DNA of 64,000 nt from Brachionus rotundiformis (lineage: Eukaryota; Rotifera; Eurotatoria; Ploima; Brachionidae): assembly GCA_016802295.1 (NCBI GenBank), contig JAESIW010000010.1, positions 115,594 to 179,593 of the forward strand. The letters are read 5' to 3'. Numbering within the stretch: position 1 is the stretch's first letter; every line of letters begins with the position of its first letter. The notes below the pieces were generated by a model, which saw only the letters and a program-made list of their open reading frames with translations, did no database searches and was not told where the DNA came from. Made by a program: the position numbers and the translations under genes. This document shows, piece by piece, positions 11,476 to 24,600 of the stretch.

Positions 11476-13852
11476 ATGAACGAAAAAGTAAAGAATGAAC
11501 CAATTTCAAATGATAACAACATCAATGGTTCCAATATAGAAATCGATATTAAGCTGAAATTTCAAAATTGTCCAATATGTCTATGCAATTTCGATAGGAA
11601 CACTATAATAGCAAATCCCGATGTTTGTGAACATATATTTTGCCTTGAGTGTCTTCAAGAATGGTCTAAAGTAGGCTTGTTTATCAGCATTAAATTAATT
11701 TAGAATTATCTTTTTTAGAAAATCAACACATGCCCGATTGATCGCAAGATATTCAGCTTTATTCTGAAGAAAAACAACAAAAACCAGACGATTCAAAAAG
11801 TTAAAGTTGAAGATAGGACGCGATCGTATAATGATGAGCTTGAACAAGATCTTACATTTTGTGAAATATGCCGTCAGGCAAATAGAGAAGATAGAATGCT
11901 TTTATGTGACTCATGTGACAAAGGATATCATTGTAAAACTTTTTTTCATTATGAATAACCAGCACCAAGCTAATTCCTAAAATTGTATATTAGAGAATTG
12001 AATTTTTAGATTTGATTGATTAAGTTGATTTTATGAAATTTAGTTTAAGTTTTTAATTATTAGTAAAAATCGGGTCTGTAGATCCAACATGAATGTTTGC
12101 AGTTTTTAACAACCATCAATTTTTTACCATGTTACATTTACAGAACCAATTTTTACAAAACTCATTCAAAAAATAAAAGACTTTTAGCAATTTGTTCTGT
12201 TCTATTATACCAAATTTCACCAAATATGCATTTTAATTTCTCTTGAATTTAAATTTTTCAATTTGAACTTTGATGATAAGTGATTATTCTTTGTAGGTGA
12301 ATGTCTGAGTCCGCCAATCGACCAAATACCTGAGGGGGAATGGTTTTGCCCACATTGTTTAGCTTCAAGGCTGAGCAATACCATGCCATCCACTTCTAGT
12401 TCGAGCTCACAGCAACGCATAATAGCTAGAACTAATTTTGCAGAGAGAATTCGACGTAATGTCAATCAAAATCGAAGTAATTCTAGGAAAAAAAGAAGCA
12501 CCACCAGGAAGATTAAAAGAAAAACTCATCGTAGAAAAAAAGTCAAGCGGATAAGACGAAAAGCAAATTTAAAAACCACATCAGCTTCATCTTCTAAAAG
12601 CTCTAAAATCGTAAAAAAATACAAAAAATCAAGGAAAAGGATCCCGTTAAAAGGAAGAAAAAGAACCCAGTCTATGAAAAGTTATTTAAAATCAAAAAAA
12701 ACAAATCCTACAAAGCGCATTCTAAAAAAGATTCTTGATTATGATGAGAAAAAAGATAAAAAAAATACTCTGCCTAATATTAATAGAGCTTCATCAGGGA
12801 CATTTTCATTAAACGATGAAGATTTTGCATCAATTCAATTGACATCTCAAACAGTTCAATTTTTTGATAATCAAGAAAACAAAAATATTCAGAACTTAAA
12901 GTAAAATATTTATAACAAAATAAAAAATTTTTCTCAATATTATTTTTTTTAAAAGAGAAAACAAACCGTCATCGTCGATTCATTTGCTGAATTCAATAAT
13001 GGAAAGCCAAGACATTTTATCTAAAGCATCTTCAAATATAAAAATTAATCAGTAATTTTCACGTTATTTGATTTTGCTGGAAAATCTAAAAATTTATTAA
13101 GTAATGGTTCCATGGAGCTAATTAGCCAAAGTAACAGGAGCATTAAAAATATAAATACCGAGTTAGCAAAACTACGCAAAACCCAATCATTACCAAAACC
13201 AGTGATAAAACAAGAAAATGTACCAATCGAAGAAAAGAAAAAGCTTCATACTTTCAATAAACAGGATAAAATAGTGAATGAATTGAAAAATATTAAGAAG
13301 GAACCTGTCCAACAAACCAGTTATCAAAATAAATCAAACCAAATTAAATTTGACTTTAAAAAAGAAATTTCCAATTCCAAAATGGAAACAGAATTTGAAC
13401 AAACTAGATTAACGGGTCTAAATACTAAATTTAAGAATGATGTTCTGGAAAAACCAGTGATAAAACAAGAAAATGTACCAATCGAAGAAAAGAAAAAGCT
13501 TCATACTTTCAATAAACAGGATAAAATAGTGAATGAATTGAAAAATATTAAGAAGGAACCTGTTGAAGCTGATAAATTAAACATAGGTCTCAAAGTTGAT
13601 TCGAATAAATGCTCAGTTACCTCTAATTTAGATTATATTCAAGACCAAATTGTATTAATCTGTAAACAAACTCTAAAACCATATTTTGTTGAAAAAAAAA
13701 TTACCAAAGATGAGTATAAGTTGATAATGAAAAAAGTTGTTAATAAAGTAAGAGTTCACGTTAGAAACTTAGAATCATTAAATACGAAAAAGGTGAAAGA
13801 TCTGACATTAGCTTACATAGTTAGAATGAACAAATCTTCAAACAAAATTTAA
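11476..13852 (+). CDS. PHRF1: PHRF1-like PHD and RING finger protein, five exons
   Basis: Exons 11476-11670, 11719-11932, 12297-12900, 12956-13051 and 13102-13852 give 619 aa, much shorter than vertebrate PHRF1 (over 1,600) but with the same order. There is a C3HC4 RING (CPICLCNF...CEHIFCLECLQEW...CPID), a PHD finger (CEICRQANREDRMLLCDSCDKGYHCECL...WFCPHC), a long Arg/Lys-rich region (about 170-300), a short conserved LLNSIM block, and a C-terminal SRI-like helical domain (LKPYFVEKKITKDEYKLIMKKVV) of the kind that contacts the RNA polymerase II CTD. PHRF1 is a nuclear ubiquitin ligase. Exon 5 carries two identical 114-bp in-frame repeats. An acceptor-like AG lies 8 bases before the ATG. The 364-bp intron 2 is unusually long for this window. 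Confidence 0.88.
13195..13563 (+). repeat. In-frame 114-bp direct repeat inside PHRF1
   Basis: Positions 13195-13308 and 13450-13563 appear identical over 114 bp (38 codons), offset by 255 bp. Each copy encodes a Lys/Glu-rich segment running from KPVIKQENVP to NIKKEPV. No nucleotide difference was seen by eye, so the duplication is recent or kept alike by gene conversion. Confidence 0.95.
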
Positions 13853-14142
13853 GTAGAAATTTTTCCTTTTTATTTAAAATATATTCTAAATTATTTTTAC
13901 AACTTAAATATAAAATAATCAATAAACGTTTAAAATGTCATTTTTTTAGTTTGTAATTTTTCGTTTATTAATTAAATATTTAAAAAAATGTGAAAATATT
14001 TAAATATTAAAAAAACTTAAATATAACTGAAAGAAATTTAAGTTATTTTATTTTAAAAATAAACGTGAATAATTTAACGCATAATTTTTTTCATATTTTG
14101 TGAATAATCTTTAGAAATTAAAAATTATTCAATTTTTCAAAA

Positions 14143-15768
14143 ATGAATTCTATCAAAACTAACACTGAAAAGATGAATAATAACATTTGGCAAGAGATCT
14201 TGTCGCTGGATGCCAAATTTAATTTTAAACGAATTATCCACAATTCGCAATTGAGTAAACTACACCTGAAAAAAAAATATTTTATTTTAATTTTAAATAA
14301 GGAACATTGTATTTAAGAAGAAGAACTCAAATAATGAGAGAAAATGCCATGAATTATAAAGACGAAGATGCATTGGAAAGAAGAAGAGAATACTTGAACA
14401 TTAGAACACAAATACTTGAGCAAAAATTTGGTCAGACTTTGGAAAATTCGAGTTTAAGCAATTATAGTATTCAAAATAGATCAAGAACAAATAACAAAGC
14501 TCCTAGTGTTGACTCTATTTCATTGAATTTTGATATGAGAGAAAGTTTCGCTCGTAAACTGAACAACTTTAGTAATTTGTCAAGTGTTTTGAATCCACGA
14601 GTATCAAATTTAAATTGTAGTAGAGAGAGTTTGAATTCAAGCAATAAATCTACAATTAATAAACAAAATTATGATGATATTTTTAGTGCCGAAGTTCATC
14701 ATGTGTTCAATAATCATACTGGTTCCGTGACCAGGGTTAAATTTGCAAACAATGATAAAAGTTTGCTTGCTAGCTGTTTATCTGATGGTTCTTTGGCTAT
14801 TTGTCAGGTAATTCCGTCTCCAGCAACTTTGATATACAAACTAGAGGGTCACAAAGCTGAAATAATGGATATGCAATGGAGCACTACCAACGACTTAATT
14901 GTAACTGCTTCACTAGATGGAACATCACGTGTTTGGCAGGTTACAAAAGGAAAGTGCATGAGAGTTTTGCGGGACACACTTAATTCAGAGATTTTATGCT
15001 GCTGCTTCTTACCTATTAATGAGAATATGATTTTTGTAAAGATCTAAAACTTAAATTTAAAAACTATTAACTTTTTTATTAGACCGGAAATTCAAAAGGA
15101 CTAATTCAAGTGTACAACTTGTCTACGGGTATTATTGCAAGCAAAAATTGCATCCAGAAAGTAACTGGCAAAGTTCAAGCCATTTGTTTTGATTCCACTG
15201 GATCAAATTTATGGGTTGGGGACAACAATGGAGCTGTTCATTTATTTCAATTCAATATATATAATCTTAAACTTAATAGAACAAAAAAAATCATCAACAA
15301 CAATGGCTATTCAATAACAAGTCTTTCATTCAAGCATCTAAATAGTAAAGAGTCAGCTATTTTGGTCAATTCAATGCCAAATTTCTTACTCTTGTACAAA
15401 TTTATTAATTCAGACATACAATCCATCCGTTTGCGAAAAAGAATTTTAATCAAGCAAAGCAATCTTTTGATTAAGTCCACATTCTGTCCAGTTATCAACA
15501 AAAAGCAGCAAAATAGTAGCTTGGTTTGTACAGGAAGTGAAGATAACAATGTTTATATATACGATATGGATTTTGACGAAAATCCTTTGATTGCTAAACT
15601 TCAAAAGCACGAATCTCCAGTAATAGATGTTGGGCTAAATTATGATCTTAGCTTGTTGGCATCAGGAGATTTAAATGTAATATAAAAAAAATTTAATTTT
15701 AATTAAGTTGATTAATTTTCAAATTTAAGGGTACTGTAATTATTTGGAAAATGAACAACCAAGCTTAA
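14143..15768 (+). CDS. WDR13: WDR13-like WD40-repeat protein, four exons
   Basis: Exons 14143-14254, 14302-15035, 15083-15676 and 15730-15768 give 492 aa (human WDR13 485). The N-terminus NIWQEILSLDAKFN followed across the first intron by RTLYLRRRTQIMRENA is the WDR13 hallmark. Five or more WD40 blades follow: VTRVKFANNDKSLLASC, LEGHKAEIMDMQWS, GKVQAICFDSTGSNLWVGD, VCTGSEDNNVYIYDM and HESPVIDVGLNYDLSLLASGDLNGTVIIWK. WDR13 is a nuclear WD-repeat protein of poorly defined function. The ATG at 14143 was chosen because it gives the conserved first exon; the next in-frame candidates would lose it. The gene is convergent with the SMAP gene, 407 bp away. Confidence 0.92.
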
Positions 15769-16175
15769 ATTTGATAGCTTAAAAAATCCCAAAAAATTTT
15801 TTGAAATTTAATATTTCTGTACATAAATAAATATTTTTTAATTCGTTTTTCTAATTCTATAAGAGTTTAAATTTAGTCTGTTAATTGTTTCTCCTAATTA
15901 AAATTGAATCCGAAATGTATCTTGCAAAATTTATTTTCTCATTTTGTCAAAATAATAAATTTTATTCAACTTGTCCACAATTTATTTTACCATTAATTTT
16001 AAAAACAAAAAAAAAAATAATTTCCAAATCAAAATAAATCTGTAATTTAAATAAATAATGATTAAATATTTTTAAAGAAAAAAAAAAATAGTCATCCATC
16101 TTGTTCCACTTCAGCAATCTTATTATTTAAAAAATATTTTCCTTGATGAACTAAATAAAAAATATCTTTATGCAG
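15769..16175. other. Convergent intergenic, AT-rich
   Basis: Shared 3' region of WDR13 (+) and SMAP (-). Poly(A)-signal-like AATAAA motifs are present on both strands; nothing else is seen. Confidence 0.6.
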
Positions 16176-17345
16176 TTACATGTGCCAGAGATCGGCAGCT
16201 ACTGTTTTTGATGCAGCATTTGCTGTGCTACCTTTTTTTTCAAACAAATCAAATTCAAATAAATTCAAATTTTTATTTGGCTCAATAGTGGCTGATTTAG
16301 TAGGGAATAGATTGGGCATTTGATTTTGAGCCGAAAATTGATTGTTAGAATACTGGTTTTGTGGAATTGGTGAATTTTTATTTTGCTGAAATGACGATGA
16401 AGGAATTAAAGTCGATGCATTTAATTGAGGATTTGATGATCCGTATAAAGCTAAAATAGAATTTGTATCTATTTTATTATTATTTGTTTGAATGATGGGA
16501 TTAGACGGCGTCGATTCTCCCAGCAAAAGAATATCGTTCATGGCTGTGTGACTCGCGGGATTTGTATTAGTTTCCTTTGATGGTTCAATATTGAGGTTTC
16601 GAAAAATGTCACCAAGTTCATCGTTTACATTATTTTTTTGAATTGAGTTTGAAGACACTTCAGGACCAAATTCAAATAAAAATTCTTCCTTATTTTCTTT
16701 TTTCTCTACGGGTTTAGTTTCGGCTACTTTAGCACCATCTTTGTTTTTGGCAATTTCAGATTTGATTTTTATTTCAATTTTGGGTTTTTCGGATGACGGC
16801 TTCTTTTTTTCTTTGTCATCAATTAAAAGCTTAATAAACATAAATTAATTTGCAAAAATTTGTTAAAAGAAATCTTTTTACATCCGGTGGCACAGACACG
16901 GCGGTCGGCACCCAATTTTTGTCGATCCATTTGCGACTTTCGTATTTACTCCTAATAAACTGTTCCATTGCAGAATCGCTGTTTGAACGCCTGTAACTAT
17001 CTGTGAGATTACATTCATAAATGGCCTTGGCTTTATTGTTGCCCATAGCTTGCATTGACTTGAGATAAAATTAGATTTTGAATTAAAAAAGGGTTAAAAT
17101 ACAGCTATTTGTTCAGGGGTCCATTGATCTAAGTTGACTGATTTTACTCTGGAAATGTGAACTCCAAGATTTCTATGGATACCAGCGCATCGGATGCACA
17201 AAAAAACACCCAAATTCCAGGAAGCCCATCTTGGACCTTTAGCATCACAATCTGCACAGTATTTATTGTCCTCTTCTCTCAATAACGCGCTCAAGATAGC
17301 TTGGAATTTTTCTTGCTGTCTTTGGAGTTTTTCTTTGGATGACAT
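16176..17345 (-). CDS. Stromal-membrane-associated ArfGAP (SMAP1/2-like), three exons
   Basis: Minus-strand exons 17345-17103, 17058-16882 and 16829-16176 give 357 aa. The ArfGAP domain fills residues 10-130: zinc finger C30-x2-C33-x16-C50-x2-C53 followed by AGIHRNLGVHISRVKSV with the arginine finger at R58, then WTPEQIASMQAMGN and a YECNL block. The order and the QAMGNNKAKAIYE spacing match SMAP1/SMAP2, which stimulate GTP hydrolysis on Arf6/Arf1 and act in clathrin-linked endocytosis and endosome recycling. The C-terminal half is Asn/Gln/Ser-rich with EFDLFEK- and LFEFGP-like acidic-aromatic motifs. A canonical clathrin box (LLGLD) is not seen. The ATG at 17345 is the first true methionine; an upstream in-frame GTG is not a credible start. 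Confidence 0.9.
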
Positions 17346-19027
17346 CTTCACTTAATTGGTATAAAATTTAAATATGTGGCAGGGTAAAAACTGTATAAAA
17401 AAATTATGAAATAAATTTAAAAGATAATGGGAAATTATGCTTATCGCATAATCATTTGTAAATTTTGTGTCTCTAAAATATTTAATTAATTTTAGATTTT
17501 TTTAACGTCGTTTTGAATTTTATTCGCATAAAATTTTAGTTGATTAGTCATATTTTTTTTTAGAGCCGACAATTTTATTGACTTGAAGGCTGAAAAAATG
17601 AGTATTAAATCAATGTATTTTATTCTTGAAATGAAAAAAAAATTAAGGACTGAAGATAATTACTGTTTTTAGATAAAAATTTAAAAGCTAGGGGTACAGT
17701 TTTCGTATCTTTCAACTGTTTTTCATTTCATAATGTTGTTAACCAAAATTAACAAAAAAGTTTTTGTTCATATTTTTAAAATGCTTTTGTATGATTTTAA
17801 TTTTCTCTATTATTTTGACAATTTTGATAAAAGCATTAAAAATTTGATGTGTAAAGATAAAATGAATATAATTTGATTTTGAATATAAGCTCATAGATAT
17901 AATAAGGAATAATATTGATTTTATTTATAGTTTTATGTCCTTCTTTTTTTTGGTTGTCATTGATTCATTTAAATAATTTTGTCTCAAAAATCTAGAACAT
18001 ATTCAAAAATTTTCAATTAATTTTTCAAAAGCTCCTATTTTATGATTACTTCAGACTAATATAAATATGAAATAACAAAAATAAATATAATATAAATAAT
18101 GATTTATTATTGTAAATTCTTAACAAAACAATAGATGAAAAATATTATTTTTAATTTTATTTAGATTCAAATATTTATTTTTCAAACGAAAATTCAAGCT
18201 TATTTAAATCGGACTTCATAAGGCTAAAATATACTAAGAATAGATGGTCTTTCTATTTTGTTTTTAATTTAAATCTTTGATGAATAAATAATATTTTGAA
18301 TGTTACTCTCTCTGGAATGAATGCAACTAATTTATTTTTAAATTTGTCGGGACTAAGTTAGGAAAAGTTATAACAATTGCCACGGCAACAAGATTCAATA
18401 TTACCTTGATGATTGCTTTTTATATAAAATTATGATCCGTTGAAAAATTTCGATAAGTATGTATTAAGCAAAAAAAACCTATTATTCTAGTAGGTTTTCT
18501 CAAGATGATAAATAAAAAATTATTAAAACAAACTTAGAAGAAATTATTTTTGAGAAAGTTAAACAATATTTTCAACATTTAAATTCAAATTTTAAAAATT
18601 TGCAATAAAAATCGACAAGAGATTTTATACTGTTCCTATCAAATATTTTTTATTCCTTATCTTAAACTAAATTAAGGATAGTGTTTGAGCGATCTAAGAA
18701 ACTAAAGGAACTTTAGCCTAAATCATTTATCTAAATTAAAATTCCTTAATTCATTTTGAAAATTGATTTAAAAAAATAGATCTCAATTATTGATTCTTTT
18801 CTAATTTTATTTTTATTTTATAAATTTTATTCAAAAAGAAAGTTAATTTTTCTAATTGATTAACATCATTCTTATTCATTAATGATGGTTGTTATGGTTA
18901 TAAGTAAAAAAATATAAATAATATTTTTCTCATATAAATCAAGCCACTAATTAATATTTAATACTTATTATATTGTTTCTCTTCCTTTTTAAAAATATTT
19001 AAATCATTTTAGATTTTGAAAAAATCG
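17346..19027. other. Intergenic, AT-rich, with an X-box-like site
   Basis: About 1.7 kb without a reading frame. It contains an RFX-type X-box at 18376-18389, listed separately, and an acceptor-like AG (19011-19012) before the next gene's start. Upstream non-coding exons of that gene could lie here but cannot be placed. Confidence 0.6.
18376..18389 (+). promoter_or_regulatory. RFX X-box-like inverted motif
   Basis: ATTGCCACGGCAAC differs at two of 14 positions from GTTGCCATGGCAAC, the classical symmetrical RFX-binding X-box found before cilia genes. It stands out in a region that is otherwise nearly free of G+C. It lies about 640 bp before the next coding start; in worms and flies most functional X-boxes sit closer, so an unseen 5' exon would make the case stronger. 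Confidence 0.45.
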
Positions 19028-20340
19028 ATGTCAATCGAAAAAACGAGTAATGTTTTACGCGAGAAAACTTTTGGATGGTTTCCAATTAGTGATGAAAAAC
19101 CAAAGCGTTCTCCATTAGATATTTATATGAATCTTGGTTCAAGGCATCCCAAGGAAGAATGTTATATTGGTATGTTGGCAAGCAAATTTTTCAAAATTAA
19201 CTATTTTCTCATCTTTTAGAGGAAGACACATTAAAAAAGCATATAAAAGATACAAATTCTCAATTGGTGGAAAAGAAAAGCAACAATACAGATCAAGAAG
19301 TCGATCCACCATGGGGCCTGTGCTATAAACCTTTTCCTAATAAAGCAATCCAGAACCAAGGTGAAATTATTTTTTTATATTTCTTCCTAAAAGTGTAGAA
19401 ATAATTTTTTTTAGCGTTTTTGAGATCAAAAAGTGCACCAATAGCTCGCGAATGGAAGCCAAAAAAACTTCCTATTAATATACCAAAGCCGATTTTGAGA
19501 AATTTATTCGATAAAGAACCAAAACATGTATACTTTAACTTTAGCAAAAAGATTTCGATCGAAAATGAAGAGAAAATTAAGCAACCTACATCGATTTCTT
19601 CTAAATTAGATAATAATGAAGAGAACGAGGAATATTCAAAAGAAATTTTAAAACCATATACAATTCAAAGCTTTAATATTGGTAAAAAGCCGATAATTTC
19701 TCCACACGAAAATCAAAAAAATAACTTAAGACGGAAAAAAATTAGACCAAAAACAGCTGCTTTTTATAACAGAGCAGCACACCAAGGAGATCTTTTATCT
19801 TTTGATAAGCGACCAAAATCAACTGTTTCAATTAGACCAAAATCCTCTATTTCTGAAAAAAGAGTTCAACAAGAAAATTTGAAAACTAGTGAATTTTTAA
19901 AATCAACCATAGAAACAGAATCTTCTAAGATTGATAACAAGAATGAAATTATAAGTGAAAAACCAAAAAATAAAATTCTTATGGAAAATTGGAAAAGCAA
20001 TCTTCTGGAAAGAGAGTAAGCTCGATTCAAAATAAAAAAATATATCAATTAATAATTTAATTAAAACAATTTTAGAAAATTCTTGCATTCACGTCCAGAT
20101 TATTTTGTGAAAATAGACATGAATAGACTACAGCCAGATAGTCCAGCACCTGAGTTACATTATAATTCACCAGATACGTATTTTTACAATACAATGCCAT
20201 ACAGAAAAGCAACATTTACAATCGATCCAAGCTTTATATCTGAAAACTTAAATGTTCAGAAAATTGATTTGAAACGCAAAGATTCAAGTGTCTCAAAAAA
20301 CACCGTTCGATACAGAAGAGATTTTGCATTTGTTTATTAG
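19028..20340 (+). CDS. Unrecognised protein, possibly ciliary, four exons
   Basis: Exons 19028-19169, 19220-19360, 19415-20015 and 20076-20340 join in frame to 382 aa. I do not recognise the family. Visible: an N-terminal block with FGWFPIS and DIYMNLGSRHPKEECY; a Pro-rich WGLCYKPFP; a middle region rich in Lys/Ser with several RPKT/RPKS motifs; and a C-terminal block RPDYFVKIDMNRLQPDSP followed by PELHYNSPDTYFYNTMPYR. No signal peptide, membrane segment or catalytic motif is seen. Short conserved blocks joined by RPK(T/S)-rich linkers recall axonemal microtubule-inner proteins, and the X-box-like site upstream fits, but this is inference. The ATG at 19028 follows an acceptor-like AG by 15 bases, so an upstream 5'-UTR exon or spliced leader is possible. 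Confidence 0.72.
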
Positions 20341-21604
20341 ATTTTTTTATTATTTATTTATTTCTTAATATCGCTTATTGTTTTAATTTTTGAGAATAAT
20401 AATGAAAAAAAGAAATGTTTTTCAAATTAATCATATTTTCTATCGTAAAAATAACATAAAAAGTTTCCTTGATTTAAAAAAGATAAAATTAAAAGATAAA
20501 CAACGAAATATTATCAGGAATTATTCATTGCGCTTTAATTTTATACTGAAAAATAACTCCTAAAAAACACATTATTTTTAAATTTTAGTTTACCAAACCG
20601 ATAATTGTTACAATAAATATTAATTTATCAAAAAGAAAGAATTAAAAGTCATTTTAAAGTCTGACTTCAAGTAAATGACTTGACTTGAGCAGGTCAAAAT
20701 TACCGATAAGTATCCAAAAACTGAAAATTCTAATTTAAATTACCTGAAAAACTTTTCTAAACGAAACAAAATCAAAAAGCTTTTTAAATCTATAAGTTAT
20801 CTTTATAAGAGAAATTAAGTATTTTAATAATTGATAATTCTTTTTAGAGTCGTATAAACTGAAAATTCTAATTTTTTTTTAAATAGATGGCGTTTTTCAA
20901 TAAAATTTTGCAAATTTTTTTTTAATTCACAAAAATTTTACTGAAATCTTGTCCATGTATTTGAATTAAAAAATTGGTTTACAGGTTTCAAAATTTTATT
21001 TTTCTTCTAAAGATAAATTATAGCTTTAAAAAGCTTTTTTTTGATTTGTTTCTTATAGAACAGTCTTTCAGGTAATTTTACTTCTTAAAATTTTAATTTA
21101 CCTTGATCAAGGTTATGTAGGTTTTTTTGAACTTAAGTTTTATCTTCTTAAAATCAAAGTTTAATATTTCAATATTCCATTTTAGTTTAATTTTTTCTTT
21201 ACACATAAAGCATAAATAAGAAAGAGCTCACTTAGATGGTCATGCCATCGGCAGATAACAGAGTTATGTGGAAATAGAATAATCTATTTTGGTAAATCAT
21301 TGGATTAGTCATTGGACTTCCAAATTTCTATAAAGAATCAAAAATAAAATAAAAAAAAATTCAAAATCTAATTTTTGTAAAAAAAACATGGCCACTGTTA
21401 CATAAAATGAGAAAAGACAGAATCGTAAATTACATTTTATATTGAAATTATGATAACTTTATTCTGCTCTAATGTATAAAACATTCGTCTATCCATCTAT
21501 TTATGTACGATATACAAAGAATTTATTTTAAAGAAATAATATAAATATTTAATATTATTGAAATAAAGAAATCATTTTTAAACAATTGAATTAAATCATT
21601 TAAA
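20341..21604. other. Intergenic, AT-rich
   Basis: About 1.26 kb between the unrecognised gene and SPT5. Nothing coding is seen on either strand. A short less AT-rich patch at 21225-21290 has no match to a feature I know. Confidence 0.55.
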
Positions 21605-24600
21605 ATGTCTAGCGACGAAGAATACAACAATGATGAGCCAGAATTCCAAAGGGAGGACGTAGAAGAGGAGTATTACGACGAAGAGGAAGAGCAAGAAGAA
21701 GACGAGTCCTTCAAATCAAAAAAGAAGAAAAAAAAGAAGGATTTGTTGCAGCAGTTTTTTGATGCCGAGGCCGAAGATGATGAAGAAGAAGAAGATGAGG
21801 AAGAGGAAGATGATGCTGAAGAAGGATATGATCTAGTTCGTGACGAATTAGAAAAATCCGAGCGCGGCTCCCACCGTAAACTGTTCCATCATATGGAAAA
21901 AGAAGATGACATGCGTGAAATAGCCGATTATTATAAAAAGAGGTACTCTAAAAATTATGAATCAAGCCGTTTTGGCCAGTCGGACGAATTATCTGATGCC
22001 ATAATTCAGCAAAAATTGCTACCTGGTTTTAAAGATCCAAATCTATGGACTGTTAAATGCCGCATTGGAGAAGAAAAGCAGACAGCATTGCATTTAATGC
22101 GCAAATTCAACTCGTATCTTAACAAATCTGACAAGCAGCCACTTCAGATCAAAAGTGTTATTGTAAAAGAATGTCTCAAAGGATTTATCTATGTAGAAGC
22201 TTACAAACAGACACATGTAAAAACAGCAATTGAAGACATAGGAAATTTAAAACTGGGCGTTTGGAAGCAAGAAATGGTGCCTTTTAAAGAAATGCCCGAT
22301 GTTTTGAAAGTCGTTAAAGAAATTGTGAAGCTTAAAGTTGGATCTTGGGTGCGTTTAAAGAGAACTATTTATAAAGACGATTTAGCTCAAGTGGAAGAGG
22401 TAGACATGGCACAAAACCAAGTTACACTAAGAATGATACCAAGAATTGACTACTCGGTCAAAAGAACCCATTTTAGAGATCTTGAACAAAAAGCCAAAGA
22501 AGAAGAGAATAAAAAACTTGGAATTAAGCGCAAATTGCGCCCTGCACCAAAACTATTTGATCCTGAGGCCATTAAAATGATAGGCGGCATTCCGTCAAAA
22601 GACAAAACAGACGATTGTTGGATATTTGAGAATAACCGATACACTCCGAAAGGATTTTTGATCAAAACTTTTCCTCTTTCGATTGTAATTAGTGAAGGAG
22701 TAAAGCCTACACTAATTGAGTTACAGCGCTTTGAAGTTTCGCCAGATGGAGTTGATCCAGAAACGGCAGCCCTTCTGTCCAAGACAGCTTTGGATAAATC
22801 TCACAATTTTGTGCCTGGTGACGTAGTAGAAGTGTGCCAAGGCGAATTGATACATTTAACTGGTAGTATTATTGGAATAGATGGAGATAAGATCCGTATG
22901 ATGCCGGATCATGAAGAGCTTAAAGAACCTATTGAATTCATGGCATCTGAGTTGAAAAAATATTTTAAAGTTGGAGAGCATGTAAAAGTTATTGGTGGTA
23001 GAAATGAGGGAGAAACAGGTTTAATTGTTCGAGTTGAGGATAACACCGCGATAATAATATCTGATCTAACCATGGAGGAAATAACTGTTTTCCAAAGATT
23101 TTTGCAATTGTGTCAATCATCAGCCAGTGGTGTCGACTCAATGGGTCAGTTTGAATGGGGCGATTTGGTTCAAATCGATGCACAAACAGTGGGAGTTATA
23201 GTTCGATTGGAGAAGGAAATGTTTAGAGTATTGACCATGAACAACAAAGTTATAAGTGTAAATAGTCAAGCTGTAAGCAAGAAAAGGGCGAACAAATTCG
23301 CGGCAGCTTTGGATTCTGAATCGAAAACAATTAATGTAAATGATGTTGTCCGAGTGGTAGATGGAGTGCATCGTGGCAATCAAGGCCAGGTCAAATATCT
23401 CTACCGTCATTATGCTTTTCTTTATTCAAAAACATTTCCTGAAAATGGTGGCTATTTTGTTGCTACTACCAGACAATTGCTTTTGGCAAATAATAACAAA
23501 ACTGTCGCAGCTAACTCGACACCTGGGTTCATGTCTCCAAGAGTATTGGCCAGTCCAATGCACCCCACACAGACCAATAATACCCCTTCTGGTGCATCGA
23601 CTGTTCGAGGATCATTGACTGGCGCATCAAGCACTCATTCATCCAAAACTCCCAGAATTCATAATCAAGTTCCTTCTAAACCTGGAACACGCCGAAATAC
23701 CAAGCTTATTGGTAAAACTGTGCGAATCAGCCAAGGTTCATACAAAGGCTATATTGGCATTGTAAAAGATGCTACAGAGACTATGGCCAGAGTTGAGCTA
23801 CATACTAAATGTCAGACTATCGGAGTTGATATTCAGCGCTTGACCATTGTTGATGGCAATAACAAGACCTCGATTAAAACACCCAGTGGTTCTTCATTTG
23901 CCACACCAATGTATAATGGTGCTACAACACCAATGCACGGTGGATCTAGAACACCAATGCATGGCTCTCAAACACCCATGCATGACGGATCAAGAACACC
24001 TCATTACGGCAGTACAACTCCGAGAATCGACGGCGGAATGACGCCTATGCATGACAGAAGTGGTTCAGCCTGGGATCCAACAAATATGCAAACGCCCAGA
24101 AATGATTTTGAAGACGACTGGGATGAACAGCCGCCATCCGCAAGTCTTAACCCAACTACTCCTGGCTATCAAGCCGAAACACCTGATGTTCATGGTCCAT
24201 TTACACCCGGATCAGCTCTAAACTATGCTACACATTCACCATATACGAATCCTTCACCACTCGATGGATACCAGAATCAACTGTTTAACACCCAAGTTCC
24301 TACGCCTGGAAGCAATTATACATCGACAAGCTCGCCAGCGTCTTTTCAAAATTATATTTATTCACCATCGACCCCTGGTGGCTACTTCGCTCCACAAACT
24401 CCTGGCGCAAACGCATATAACATAGATCATTATGATTGGCACATGGATGGCTTGATGGTAAGAATTCGAGACTCTTATCCGCACGATCCAGATCTGTGCG
24501 GTGCTTTGGGTGTTATTCGAAGTATTCATGGAAGCCAATGTTCCTTACACATCAAAGATTTGGACAAAACTATTAATATAGCTTTAGATTATCTCGAACC

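Noticed and set aside
22450..23634. Several minus- and plus-strand frames inside SPT5
   Set aside because: Out-of-frame shadows of the long conserved SPT5 gene.
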